Assembly (NCBI RefSeq): GCF_020165195.1
Contig: NZ_JAIUHR010000017.1
Coordinates: 57,501-121,500 of the forward strand
Length of the DNA stretch: 64,000 nt
Reading direction: 5' to 3'
Source of the DNA: Mesorhizobium sp. CA14
Lineage (GTDB): Bacteria; Pseudomonadota; Alphaproteobacteria; Rhizobiales; Rhizobiaceae
Shown here: piece after piece, positions 1-9,069 of the stretch
Numbering within the stretch: the stretch's first letter is position 1
Layout: the number at the start of each line of letters is the position of its first letter
Program-made: the position numbers and the translations under genes
Notes under the pieces: generated by a model
What the model saw: only the letters and a program-made list of their open reading frames with translations
Database searches by the model: none
Told to the model about the DNA's origin: nothing

Positions 1-1
1 G

Positions 2-316
2 CCCGGCTTCGAATGGTCCGGCACGCACAAGATCACCGACAAGAAGGTCTGGCCGGACTGGCGTCCGCCCGCGGAGATGATCAAGCGCGAAGCTGCCAAG
101 GGCCGCTACCTGCCGACCTATCTTGCCGGCGGCATCGAGAACCCGCTCGGCGCGCGCGCACTCTATCTCGGCACCACCGAATACCGCATCCACGGCACCA
201 ACCAGCCCTGGACGATCGGCGGCGCGGTGTCTTCCGGCTGCATCCGCATGCGCAACGAAGATGTCGTTGATCTCTATGAGCGCGTGAATGTCGGAACCAC
301 GGTCGAGGTGATATAG
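2..316 (+). CDS. L,D-transpeptidase (YkuD domain), C-terminal part only
   Basis: The gene enters from the left edge, so only the last 104 residues are present. They contain the YkuD catalytic signature: a His-Gly-Thr-Asn stretch (IHGTNQPWTIGG) followed by SSGCIRMRNED, in which the Cys is the nucleophile and the Arg is conserved. Enzymes of this family form 3-3 peptidoglycan cross-links or attach proteins to peptidoglycan in the periplasm. The signal peptide and start lie outside the window. The stop is TAG at 314. The family call is firm; which paralogue and which exact substrate cannot be told from the fragment. Confidence 0.9.
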   Translation, partial: PGFEWSGTHKITDKKVWPDWRPPAEMIKREAAKGRYLPTYLAGGIENPLGARALYLGTTEYRIHGTNQPWTIGGAVSSGCIRMRNEDVVDLYERVNVGTTVEVI

Positions 317-462
317 TCACCGCGAATCCGCTGGTTAGACGGCGCAGCACTTTTTGTCCGATGCTGTTGCAGCCAAGTCATAGTGCTATCCTGCTGGATG
401 TGCTTTAACCAGTGAAGGGGTTTACGGGGGACGGGCCGTGTGGGGATACGGCCAGTCGCGAA

Positions 463-510
463 AAGGCAGCGCAGGGAAACCGCGCTGCCTTCTTCGTTTT
501 TGCGTTTTTT
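463..510 (+). terminator. Rho-independent terminator
   Basis: A perfect 10-bp stem (463-472 pairs with 482-491) with a 9-base loop is followed by a T-rich run with two T tracts to 510. It lies in the 368-base gap between the transpeptidase and folD. A second hairpin with GGCCGT/ACGGCC arms lies just upstream (~434-452), so the terminator may end a small RNA rather than the transpeptidase message. Confidence 0.75.
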
Positions 511-684
511 CCATGCATGACGCTGCAAGTCGCCCGCAAAGCAGGCGGTTTCGCTTTCGGGGCTGATTTCTCGGCGCTTCTCTGCTATTGCAGTGCACAA
601 AATCCCAGTTGTTGCGCAATTCCAGACAGAAAGCCGCTGTTGCGTTTGTCGTCCGAATTGCTTCAGAAGGCAGAGGTGCCAGCC

Positions 685-1605
685 ATGACCCGAACCGACG
701 ACAGCCGCTACCTGAAAGGCGGCCCGGTCGCCCAGCGCATCATCGCGTCGGTGCGCGAAGACGCGGCGATCGCCACGGCCGAAGGTTTTCCGCCGAAGCT
801 GGTCTCGATCACGGTCGGCGATACCGCCGCGGTCGATGTCTATGTGCGCAACCAGCGCGCCAAGGCTGCCCTTGCCGGTATCTCCTTCGAGGAGCGGCGC
901 TTTGCCGCCGACATCACCGCCGGCGAGCTGGAAGCGGCGATCCACGGCCTCAATGCCGACCCGCGCGTCACCGGCATCATCATCCAGCGGCCGGTGCCGG
1001 CGCATATCCCGATCAAGACGCTGCAGGCGGCGGTGCATCCGCTGAAGGACGTCGAGGGCATGCATCCGGCCTCAATCGGCAACATCGTCTACAACCAGCT
1101 CGACCTGGCGCCCTGCACGGCGGCGGCATCGGTCGAATTGCTGAAAGAGACCGGCCTCGAGCTCAAGGGGCTGGAAGTGGTCGTCGTCGGCCATTCGGAG
1201 ATCGTCGGCAAGCCGATCGCCTTCCTGTTGATGAGCGAGGGCGCGACGGTGACGGTGTGCCATCACATGACGCGATCGCTAGCGGCGCATGCGCGGCGCG
1301 CCGATGCGTTGTTCGTCGCGGTCGGCAAGCCTAGGCTGATCAAGGCCGACATGGTGAAGCCGGGTGCCGCCGTCATCGACATCGGCATCAATTCCGAGGT
1401 CGGGCCCGACGGCGAAACCCGCATCGTCGGCGACGTCGACACCGACAGCGTCAAGGAGGTGGCGTCCTGGATCACGCCGGTGCCGGGCGGCGTCGGCCCG
1501 CTCACGGTCGCGATCCTGTTGCGCAACACGATGGTCGCGCTCAACCGCCAGCGCGCGCTTTATCGCGCGACCTATGGCGTGCCGGACCAGCTCGCGGCGG
1601 AATAA
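685..1605 (+). CDS. folD: FolD-like methylenetetrahydrofolate dehydrogenase/cyclohydrolase, divergent active site
   Basis: 306 residues, close to the usual FolD length. FolD interconverts methylene-, methenyl- and formyl-tetrahydrofolate in the cytosol, using NADP. The family blocks are present: IVGKPIAFLL in the Rossmann part and a strong ITPVPGGVGPLTVA C-terminal block. The start is the ATG at 685, preceded by an AGAGG-like ribosome site; the longer in-frame extension from 412 is non-coding in character. By eye, the catalytic lysine of the YxxxK motif is Gln57 (YVRNQ), the conserved Gln is kept (Gln101) and the active-site Asp is Glu124 (KDVEGMHP). In the human enzyme this Lys is needed for cyclohydrolase activity, so this may be a dehydrogenase-only variant. 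It converges with glcF: the two stop codons abut. Confidence 0.85.
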   Translation: MTRTDDSRYLKGGPVAQRIIASVREDAAIATAEGFPPKLVSITVGDTAAVDVYVRNQRAKAALAGISFEERRFAADITAGELEAAIHGLNADPRVTGIIIQRPVPAHIPIKTLQAAVHPLKDVEGMHPASIGNIVYNQLDLAPCTAAASVELLKETGLELKGLEVVVVGHSEIVGKPIAFLLMSEGATVTVCHHMTRSLAAHARRADALFVAVGKPRLIKADMVKPGAAVIDIGINSEVGPDGETRIVGDVDTDSVKEVASWITPVPGGVGPLTVAILLRNTMVALNRQRALYRATYGVPDQLAAE

Positions 1606-2931
<1,326 letters not shown>

Positions 2932-2950
2932 ATCGCCGTCTCTGTTAGAC

Positions 2951-2994
2951 GCAATTCCGGACGGAAAACCGTTTCACACTTTTCCTGGAATTGC
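2951..2994. repeat. Palindromic intergenic repeat, copy 1
   Basis: Arms GCAATTCC and GGAATTGC pair perfectly around a core with AAAACCG and ACACTTTT. A related element with different arms but the same core lies at 13027-13071. It fills the glcE-glcF gap. Confidence 0.7.
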
Positions 2995-2995
2995 T

Positions 2996-4213
2996 TTAGG
3001 CCATGCGGCCGGGGTTGAAAATCTGCTTCGGGTCGAACTCGGCCTTGAGCCGCGCCGAAAGTGCGGCCAGATGCGGCGGCTGCGGCTCGAACACCGGCAG
3101 CGCCGCGCGATGCGGGGCGGACGCGCGCACCAGCGTCGCGTGGCCGCCGCCATAGTTGCGGATCAGTCCACGCAGCAGCCCGGCTTCCGGGTCGTTCTCG
3201 CGCATCGACAGCCACACAAGGCCGCCCTGCCAATCATAGAAGGCATCGACCGCGGCCTGCATGCGCAGCGCCATCACCATGTGATGCGCCTCGGATGGCG
3301 CCATCGAGACGCGCCAAACCGGTCGCGTGCCGCCATCGGCGAAAGGCCCGCAGTCGCGAATGTCGCGCCAGATCACTTTCGACGCCTCGCCCGCGATCTC
3401 CTCGATCGGCCCGACCTTGCCGAGCAGTTGCTTTAGCGCCTCGATGCGATAGACGACCGAAGGGCCAAAACCTTCGACGCGCAACAGCGTCGCGGCATCG
3501 CTGCCATGCTTGCCGCCGGCGACCTTCGCGGCGATCCGCTCCGGCAGATGCGCGGCGCTCGACACTTCGGCGCTGGAGCCGAGCGCCAGCGCCATGGCGG
3601 CAACGGCGGCATCGTCGAGCAGGCCACGAATGGCCAAGGTCACTTCGATTTCCGCGGCCGGCAGGACCTTGAAGGTGACGTCGGTCAAGACGGCGAGCGT
3701 GCCCCAGCTGTTGGCCATCAGCTTGGAGAGGTCGTAGCCGGTGACGTTCTTGACCACGCGCCCGCCCGACTTGAACGCCTCGCCGCGGCCGGAGACAGCG
3801 GCGATGCCAAGAATATGGTCGCGCGCCGCACCTGCCTTGAGACGACGGGGGCCGGACAGGTTCGAAGCCAGCACGCCGCCGATCGTGCCGTTCTTGCCCT
3901 CTTGGCCCGGCTCGCCGCCGAGCAACGGGCCATAGTCCATCGGTTCGAAAGCGAATTGCTGGCCGTTTTCGGCAAGCAGTTTTTCGATCTCGGCGAGCGG
4001 CGTGCCGGCGCGGGCCGAGAGCACCAGTTCGGCCGGTTCGTAGAGGGTTACGCCGGTGAGGTGCGACAAGTCGAGCGTATGCTCGGTCTGCAAGGGGCGA
4101 CCGATGCCGCGCTTGGAGCCATGGCCGAGGATTTCGAGCGGCGTGTCTTCCGCCGCCGCCCATTGGATGGTGGAGAGGGTTTCGGCGGGTGTGGAGGGGG
4201 TGAAGGTGGTCAT
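2996..4213 (-). CDS. glcE: Glycolate oxidase FAD-binding subunit GlcE
   Basis: 405 residues, the usual size for GlcE. It is an FAD_binding_4 (PCMH-type) protein without the full C-terminal oxidase domain of GlcD. Recognisable parts are the flavin-binding block around PLLGGEPGQEGKNGTIGG and RLKAGAARDHILGI, and the VKNVTGYDLSKLMANSWGTL segment typical of GlcE. I chose the ATG at 4213 (MTTFTPSTPAE) over the upstream one at 4258, because the extra 15 residues run back into a repeat element. It works with GlcD and GlcF in glycolate oxidation. In this operon it is separated from glcD by a DUF559 gene and three repeat copies. Confidence 0.93.
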   Translation of the reverse strand: MTTFTPSTPAETLSTIQWAAAEDTPLEILGHGSKRGIGRPLQTEHTLDLSHLTGVTLYEPAELVLSARAGTPLAEIEKLLAENGQQFAFEPMDYGPLLGGEPGQEGKNGTIGGVLASNLSGPRRLKAGAARDHILGIAAVSGRGEAFKSGGRVVKNVTGYDLSKLMANSWGTLAVLTDVTFKVLPAAEIEVTLAIRGLLDDAAVAAMALALGSSAEVSSAAHLPERIAAKVAGGKHGSDAATLLRVEGFGPSVVYRIEALKQLLGKVGPIEEIAGEASKVIWRDIRDCGPFADGGTRPVWRVSMAPSEAHHMVMALRMQAAVDAFYDWQGGLVWLSMRENDPEAGLLRGLIRNYGGGHATLVRASAPHRAALPVFEPQPPHLAALSARLKAEFDPKQIFNPGRMA

Positions 4214-4270
4214 GAGCGGGCGCCTTTCCTCGCCCCCGCGAGGCCAGGGCAATCGCATATGGCGGCGCTG

Positions 4271-4325
4271 CCCCCTCTCCGTCCGCTACGCGGACACCTC
4301 TCCCCCATTTCTTGGGGGCGAGGAA
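4271..4325. repeat. REP-like hairpin repeat, copy A
   Basis: Begins with CCCTCTCCGTC, has a small central hairpin (GTCCGCTACGCGGAC) and ends in a second hairpin followed by CGAGGAA. It is the same element as copies B and C, with a changed centre. It is inverted relative to B. Confidence 0.8.
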
Positions 4326-4363
4326 ACGCCGACCGCCGACGTTGCGACCTTGGAAAGCTTTGG

Positions 4364-4424
4364 TTCCTCGCCCCCGCAAAGCGGGGGAGAGGTGGCTCGG
4401 GCGAAGCCCGAGACGGAGAGGGGG
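4364..4424. repeat. REP-like hairpin repeat, copy B
   Basis: Inverted copy of the element at 4271 and of the one at 4859. It carries the GCGGGG and TCGGGCGAAGCCCGA hairpins. It ends just before the stop codon of the DUF559 gene, so B and C bracket that gene in opposite orientation. Confidence 0.85.
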
Positions 4425-4427
4425 CCA

Positions 4428-4940
4428 TCATAGAGCGCTGTCTCCCGTCTTCCTGGCTGCGAAAACAAACCTGAGGTCGGCAGCAACTACGTCTTCGGCA
4501 AGCCGTCCTTCCAACGCTGCAAAGATCGTCTCGCAAACGCTCCTCTTGTTCTTCAAAACATCGAAGCTCCAAAACCGCAAAACCGAGAAGCCCTTGCCCC
4601 GCATGAATTCATCCCGCCGCCTGTCGTACGAACTGTCCGCGTGCTGGCTGCCGTCCAGTTCCACAATCAGCTTTTCGCTCCTGCACGCAAAATCCGCGAA
4701 ATACGGACCGATGGGCATCTGGCGAACGAATTTGTATCCGCCTAGCCTTCTTGCCTTCAGTTCGTTCCAAAGGATCGCTTCCGCCTGGTTATCGCCGCTA
4801 CGAAGCGCGCGGGCGCGGGCAATTTTCTCGGGCGAGCGGCGGCTTGGCTGATAGGCCGCCCCCCTCTCCGTCTCGGGCTTCGCCCGAGCCACCTCTCCCC
4901 CGCTTTGCGGGGGCGAGGAACTTTGATCCTGATCCCCCAT
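4428..4940 (-). CDS. DUF559 family endonuclease-like protein
   Basis: 170 residues from the ATG at 4940, which overlaps the glcD stop codon as TGATG, so translation is probably coupled to glcD. The DUF559 domain (about residues 40-150) is related to Vsr/restriction-type nucleases. It holds the PD-(D/E)xK-like stretch YFADFACRSEKLIVELDG, then DRRRDEFMRGKGFSVLRFW. Residues ~7-26 (SSPPQSGGEVARAKPETERG) are simply translated repeat copy C, so the natural start may be different; no ATG, GTG or TTG lies between the repeat and the domain. The gene sits between glcD and glcE, where glc operons usually have nothing, and is flanked by inverted repeats, which suggests a cassette insertion. Biological role unknown. 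Confidence 0.8.
   Translation of the reverse strand: MGDQDQSSSPPQSGGEVARAKPETERGAAYQPSRRSPEKIARARALRSGDNQAEAILWNELKARRLGGYKFVRQMPIGPYFADFACRSEKLIVELDGSQHADSSYDRRRDEFMRGKGFSVLRFWSFDVLKNKRSVCETIFAALEGRLAEDVVAADLRFVFAARKTGDSAL
4859..4920. repeat. REP-like hairpin repeat, copy C
   Basis: Near-perfect inverted copy of B (4364-4424), read in the same direction as A. It lies inside the 5' end of the DUF559 reading frame, just downstream of the glcD stop. Confidence 0.85.
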
Positions 4941-6436
4941 CAAAACCTCGGAATGTCCGAAAACGCCACCTGCCCGCGATGCACATGCATTCTTCCCAGT
5001 TCCGCGCACCGGCGCAGCTGCGGAAACACCTTGCCGGGGTTGAGCAGATGGTTGGGATCGAAGGCGCATTTGACGCGCATTTGCTGGTCAAGGTCGATCT
5101 GGTTGAACATCTCCGTCATCAGGTCGCGCTTCTCGACGCCCACCCCATGTTCGCCGGTCAGGACGCCCCCGACCTCGACGCAAAGCCGCAAGATGTCAGC
5201 GCCGAAGCTTTCGGCCTTGTCGAGCTCGCCCGGCACGTTGGCGTCGTAGAGGATCAGCGGGTGCAGATTGCCGTCGCCGGCGTGGAAGACATTGGCGACA
5301 CTGAGGCCGTATTTCTCGGAAAGATCGCGCATGCCGGCGAGCACGCGCGGCAGTTCCTTGCGCGGGATGGTGCCGTCCATGCAGTAGTAGTCCGGTGAGA
5401 TGCGGCCGACGGCCGGGAAAGCCGCCTTGCGCCCGGCCCAGAAACTCAGCCGCTCCTGCTCGGATTGCGAGATGCGGCAAGTGGTCGAGCCGTTCCTGTA
5501 GGCGATCGCCTCGACGAGGCCGATCAGGTGGTCGACCTCGACGCTCGGTCCGTCGAGTTCGACGATCAACAGCGCCTCGACATCGAGCGGATAGCCGGCA
5601 TGGACAAAATCTTCCGCCGCGTGGATCGCCGGACGGTCCATCATCTCCATGCCGCCCGGGATGATGCCGGCGCCGATGATGTCGGCGACGCATTGGCCGC
5701 CCTCTTCGCTGGTCGGAAAGCCGATCAAGAGAGCGCGCGCCGTCTCCGGCTTCTTCAATATGCGCACGGTCACTTCGGTGACGACGCCGAGCAGGCCTTC
5801 CGAGCCGGTCATCACGCCGAGCAGATCATAACCTTCCTGGTCGAGATGGATGCCGCCGAGGCGCACCACCTCGCCATTCATAAGCACCATCTCGATCCCC
5901 AGCACATTGTTGGCGGTGAGCCCGTATTTCAGGCAGTGCACGCCGCCGGAATTCTCCGCGACATTGCCGCCGATCGAGCAGGCGATCTGGGAGGATGGAT
6001 CGGGGGCATAGTAAAAGCCCTCCTGCTCGACGGCGGTGGTGATGCCGAGATTGGTGACGCCCGGCTGGGCGACAACGACACGATTGGGATAATCGATTTG
6101 AAGGATACGGTTGAAGCGGCTCATGACCAGCAGCACCGCATCCTCTAGCGGCAGCGCGCCGCCGGACAGCGAAGTGCCTGAGCCGCGCGGCACGACGCGG
6201 ATGTTGCGCTCGTTGCAATATTTCAGGACGCGCGAGACTTGCGCCACCGTTTCCGGCAGCACGACGACCAGAGGCAGCTGCCGGTAGGCTGTGAGACCGT
6301 CGCTTTCGAAGGCGCGCATTTCATTGGCCGCGTCGACGACCCCCTCGCCCGGCACGATGATGCGCATGTCGGCGACGATCTCGGCGCGCCGGCGCAGCGT
6401 GCCTGCATCTGGCTTGGGCATGGCTAGGCCGGACAT
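4940..6436 (-). CDS. glcD: Glycolate oxidase FAD-linked subunit GlcD
   Basis: 498 residues, the normal GlcD length. The N-terminal FAD_binding_4 domain contains VVPRGSGTSLSGGALP and CSIGGNVAENSGGVHCLKYG, the usual flavin-binding blocks. The C-terminal FAD-oxidase_C domain contains NVFHAGDGNLHPLILYD and GGVLTGEHGVGVEKRDLM, with conserved His residues. It is the catalytic subunit that oxidises glycolate (or a similar 2-hydroxy acid) to glyoxylate at the inner membrane together with GlcE and GlcF. It is first in its operon. The start is the ATG at 6436; a second in-frame ATG five codons in (MPKPDAG) is possible. Confidence 0.95.
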   Translation of the reverse strand: MSGLAMPKPDAGTLRRRAEIVADMRIIVPGEGVVDAANEMRAFESDGLTAYRQLPLVVVLPETVAQVSRVLKYCNERNIRVVPRGSGTSLSGGALPLEDAVLLVMSRFNRILQIDYPNRVVVAQPGVTNLGITTAVEQEGFYYAPDPSSQIACSIGGNVAENSGGVHCLKYGLTANNVLGIEMVLMNGEVVRLGGIHLDQEGYDLLGVMTGSEGLLGVVTEVTVRILKKPETARALLIGFPTSEEGGQCVADIIGAGIIPGGMEMMDRPAIHAAEDFVHAGYPLDVEALLIVELDGPSVEVDHLIGLVEAIAYRNGSTTCRISQSEQERLSFWAGRKAAFPAVGRISPDYYCMDGTIPRKELPRVLAGMRDLSEKYGLSVANVFHAGDGNLHPLILYDANVPGELDKAESFGADILRLCVEVGGVLTGEHGVGVEKRDLMTEMFNQIDLDQQMRVKCAFDPNHLLNPGKVFPQLRRCAELGRMHVHRGQVAFSDIPRF

Positions 6437-6567
6437 CGGTCATCTCGCTTGGCTGGTCAAAATCTTTTACCAGCTTGACCGTTTTGTTGCAAACGCTGCT
6501 TTGGTTGCATTCGGCGGCGAGCGTGACGCCAAGCTTCCGCAGCGGCAATCTGCCGCTGGTTTTCCCA

Positions 6568-6716
6568 TCGTCGAGAGGGAGATGGCCGCGAAGCGGTCAG
6601 AGGGGTCGCTCACGTAGAGCGCCAACGTCCCTCTGCTGTCGAGGAAGGCGCTGGAGCTTCACGCGCAGCAACCCCCTCTGTCGCCTTCGGCGACATCTCC
6701 CCCTCAAGAGGGGAGA
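6568..6716. repeat. Inverted pair of short hairpin repeats between glcD and DUF3422 gene
   Basis: One copy (about 6568-6612) reads GAGGGAGATGGCCGCGAAG and on to a GAGGGG end. The second (about 6671-6716) is its inverse, from CCCCCTCTGTCGCC to CATCTCCCCCTC. The elements fill most of the 280-base gap upstream of glcD. No gene was seen there. Confidence 0.65.
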
Positions 6717-8060
6717 TTACTCGCCTGGATGCTTCGCCGGCTCGGAATGCATTTTCCGCACCCGTCGAACGCCCCACCAGACCAGCAGGATGGCGACCGG
6801 GACGGAGGCCGCGGTGACGATTTCGGGCGCGAAAGCGTGACCGAAGATCGAGGCGCCCTTGGCCACATAGCCGATGAGGCCGACGACGTAATAGGACACG
6901 GCGGCGACCGACAGGCCTTCGACGGTCTGCTGCAGGCGCAGTTGCAGCCGGGCGCGGTTGTTCATCGAGGCGAGCAGGTTGCGGTTCTGCTTCTCGACAT
7001 CGACATCGACCCAGGTGCGCAGAAGCGTGGTGGCGCGGGTGAGTTTTCGCGACAGGTTGGCCTGGCGCTCCTCGACCGAGCGGCAGGTGCGCATGGCAGG
7101 CGCCATGCGCCGCAACAGGAAGCCCGCCCAGGTGTCGTAGCCTTGCACCGGCTCTTCATCCAGCGCTTGGAGCCTCGCAGTGACGATGCCGTCATAGGCG
7201 CGGCTGGCACCGAAGCGGTAGAGACTGGACGCAGCGTCGGCCTCGAGCTCGGCGGCGAGTTCGGTGAGATCGGCGAGCAGCGTCTGGCTGTCGCGGGTCT
7301 CGACCGCCTTCATCTCCAGCGTGGTCTGCGCCAGGCGGTCCTCGATGCGGCGGGCGCGGCCGGACAGCGTCAACGCCATCGGCAGCCCAAGCATGGCCAG
7401 CGTCCGATAGGTCTCGATGTCGATCAGTCGCTGCGACAAGGCGCCGGTGCTGGCCGGCGTCAGACCGCGATCGAGCACCAGCATGCGGGTCAGGCCGTCG
7501 CCATCCTGGCGGAAATCGGTGATGATGGCGGCAGCGCCCCGCTCGACCAGCGAATAGCACAGGCTGGTCGGGTCGAAGCCGGCGATCAGCTTTTCGCTCG
7601 CCTGCGTCCATTTGCGGATTTCGAGACGGATGCCGGAAATCACGGTACCCGGCGGCGAGAAGCCGTTGCCGAAGGGCGAGTCCTCCTGGGCCCGGCCGTT
7701 TTCGGCCAGCGGCCCCTCCCAGAGATAGGTCGAGAATTCCGTATGCCGTTCCCAGCGCAGCGTGCCCTTGCCCCATTTCATGGCATGATGGCGCGCATAG
7801 CGCTCGGGCGCGGCGATGCCCAGCCGCCGCGACAGCTCCGAGAGCACGGCATGGTCGACCGCGGCGCCGCCTTCGGTCATGAAGGAAAGCTGAATGAGCA
7901 CCCGCGGTTTTTCGATCAGCGGGTGTGGACGGGCATGGACCTCGCCCAGCGCGCCAGGTCGCCCCTCATGCGCCGGAAAGCCCATCACGCTGCCTTGCGC
8001 GCGCGGCTGGAATTCGAGCTTCTCGTCCGACACGGCTGGTCCCCCTGATTTTCGACCCAT
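6717..8060 (-). CDS. DUF3422 family membrane-anchored protein
   Basis: 447 residues. The sequence has the character of DUF3422 proteins: an N-terminal cytoplasmic region containing HPLIEKPRVLIQLSFM and MKWGKGTLRWERHTEFSTYLW, a coiled middle rich in Leu/Glu/Ala, and a C-terminal pair of membrane segments (about residues 385-405 and 415-430) that starts with the typical VEGLSVAAVSYYVVGL. Function is not known for the family. An alternative GTG start about nine codons in (VSDEKLEFQ) is equally plausible. It is divergent from the GntR gene and monocistronic as far as can be seen. Confidence 0.85.
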   Translation of the reverse strand: MGRKSGGPAVSDEKLEFQPRAQGSVMGFPAHEGRPGALGEVHARPHPLIEKPRVLIQLSFMTEGGAAVDHAVLSELSRRLGIAAPERYARHHAMKWGKGTLRWERHTEFSTYLWEGPLAENGRAQEDSPFGNGFSPPGTVISGIRLEIRKWTQASEKLIAGFDPTSLCYSLVERGAAAIITDFRQDGDGLTRMLVLDRGLTPASTGALSQRLIDIETYRTLAMLGLPMALTLSGRARRIEDRLAQTTLEMKAVETRDSQTLLADLTELAAELEADAASSLYRFGASRAYDGIVTARLQALDEEPVQGYDTWAGFLLRRMAPAMRTCRSVEERQANLSRKLTRATTLLRTWVDVDVEKQNRNLLASMNNRARLQLRLQQTVEGLSVAAVSYYVVGLIGYVAKGASIFGHAFAPEIVTAASVPVAILLVWWGVRRVRKMHSEPAKHPGE

Positions 8061-8119
8061 CGTGCAATCCGGTCGTCTTGCGGCAATCGGCGAGACGCGT
8101 AAACAGCAAATATTGCCGT

Positions 8120-8242
8120 GTGGGGACGGTGACGCGCGGCAAGCGATCCGATCGGACTGTACGAATTGGATAAATAATTTGACCAGTTGGCGACGGACGC
8201 TTTAATCTGGGCTACTTCCGTTCCGTTCTCCAGGCGCCCCCT
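8120..8242. promoter_or_regulatory. Divergent promoter region with possible GntR operator
   Basis: This AT-richer gap separates the DUF3422 gene from the GntR regulator gene. An imperfect inverted pair, ATTGG (8165-8169) and CCAGT (8183-8187), could be the regulator's own operator. This is inference only; no better match to a FadR/LldR consensus was seen. Confidence 0.3.
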
Positions 8243-9046
8243 TTGAGCGATATTTTTTCCAGGATCGAGCATTCGCGCACCGCCGACGAGGTGGTGCAGC
8301 AGATCGAAAGCCTGATCCTCGAAGGCGTGCTGCGCACCGGCGACCGGCTGCCCGGCGAGCGCGAACTGGCACGCCAGTTCGATGTATCGCGGCCGATCCT
8401 GCGCGATGCGCTGAAGGCGCTGGAAGGGCGCGGTCTGCTGACGACCAAGGCCGGCGGCGGCACGCATGTCGCCGACGTCATCGGCCAACTCTTCACCAAG
8501 CCGGTGACGGACCTGATCTCCACGCACCGCAAGGCGGTGACCGATTATCTGGAATACCGGCGCGAGATCGAGGCGGTGGCGGCCGAATATGCGGCGCGCC
8601 GCGCGACGCCGGAGGATCTGGCCCTGCTCGACCGCATCATGGCGCGCATGGACGAGGCGCACCGGACCGGCGATTTCGACGACGAGGCGGAAATCGACGT
8701 CGAGTTCCACCATGCGGTGTGCGAATGCGCCCACAACATTATCCTGCTGCACACGCTGCGCTCCTGCTACCGGTTGCTGTCGGAGGGCGTGTTCCAGAAC
8801 AGGCTTCTGGTGTTCGGCGTACCCGGCGCGCGCGAGGCGCTGCTCGAGCAGCACCGGGCGATCCATACCGCGATCAAGGCGGCAGACCCAATCGAGGCGC
8901 GCAAGGCTGCGATGGACCACATCACCTATGTCGAGCGCTCGATGGCGGAAGCCGAGCGCAGCGGCGACTGGCAGCGGGTGTCGCGGCTAAGGCTGAGACA
9001 GCGATCGGAAGCCGGCGACACCGAACCCACACGCAAACGCTCGTAA
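8243..9046 (+). CDS. GntR/FadR-family regulator (FCD domain), LldR-like
   Basis: 267 residues. The N-terminal winged helix-turn-helix (about residues 10-78) has the GntR signature GDRLPGERELARQFDVSRP followed by LRDALKALEGRGLLTTKAGGG. The C-terminal FCD domain (about 95-225) has the metal/ligand-binding His-rich pattern EIDVEFHHAVCECAHN. The start is a TTG at 8243 just after the divergent promoter region; no ATG fits the conserved N-terminus. It lies 23 bases upstream of an LldD-type dehydrogenase gene in the same direction, so it most likely represses that gene and itself and is relieved by lactate or a similar 2-hydroxy acid. The ligand is inferred from context. Confidence 0.9.
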   Translation: MSDIFSRIEHSRTADEVVQQIESLILEGVLRTGDRLPGERELARQFDVSRPILRDALKALEGRGLLTTKAGGGTHVADVIGQLFTKPVTDLISTHRKAVTDYLEYRREIEAVAAEYAARRATPEDLALLDRIMARMDEAHRTGDFDDEAEIDVEFHHAVCECAHNIILLHTLRSCYRLLSEGVFQNRLLVFGVPGAREALLEQHRAIHTAIKAADPIEARKAAMDHITYVERSMAEAERSGDWQRVSRLRLRQRSEAGDTEPTRKRS

Positions 9047-9069
9047 GCACAGATTTAGCAGGGACCACC

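Noticed and set aside
4262..4430. Hairpin repeats considered as terminators of glcD
   Set aside because: They occur in inverted multiple copies inside the operon with no T-run; the operon continues into glcE and glcF.
4428..5069. Longer DUF559 protein starting at 5069
   Set aside because: The extra residues are a shadow of the glcD 3' end; the TGATG start at 4940 is more likely.
8719..9069. Long N-terminal extension of the LldD protein
   Set aside because: It overlaps the GntR gene in another frame; the conserved LldD start is at 9070.
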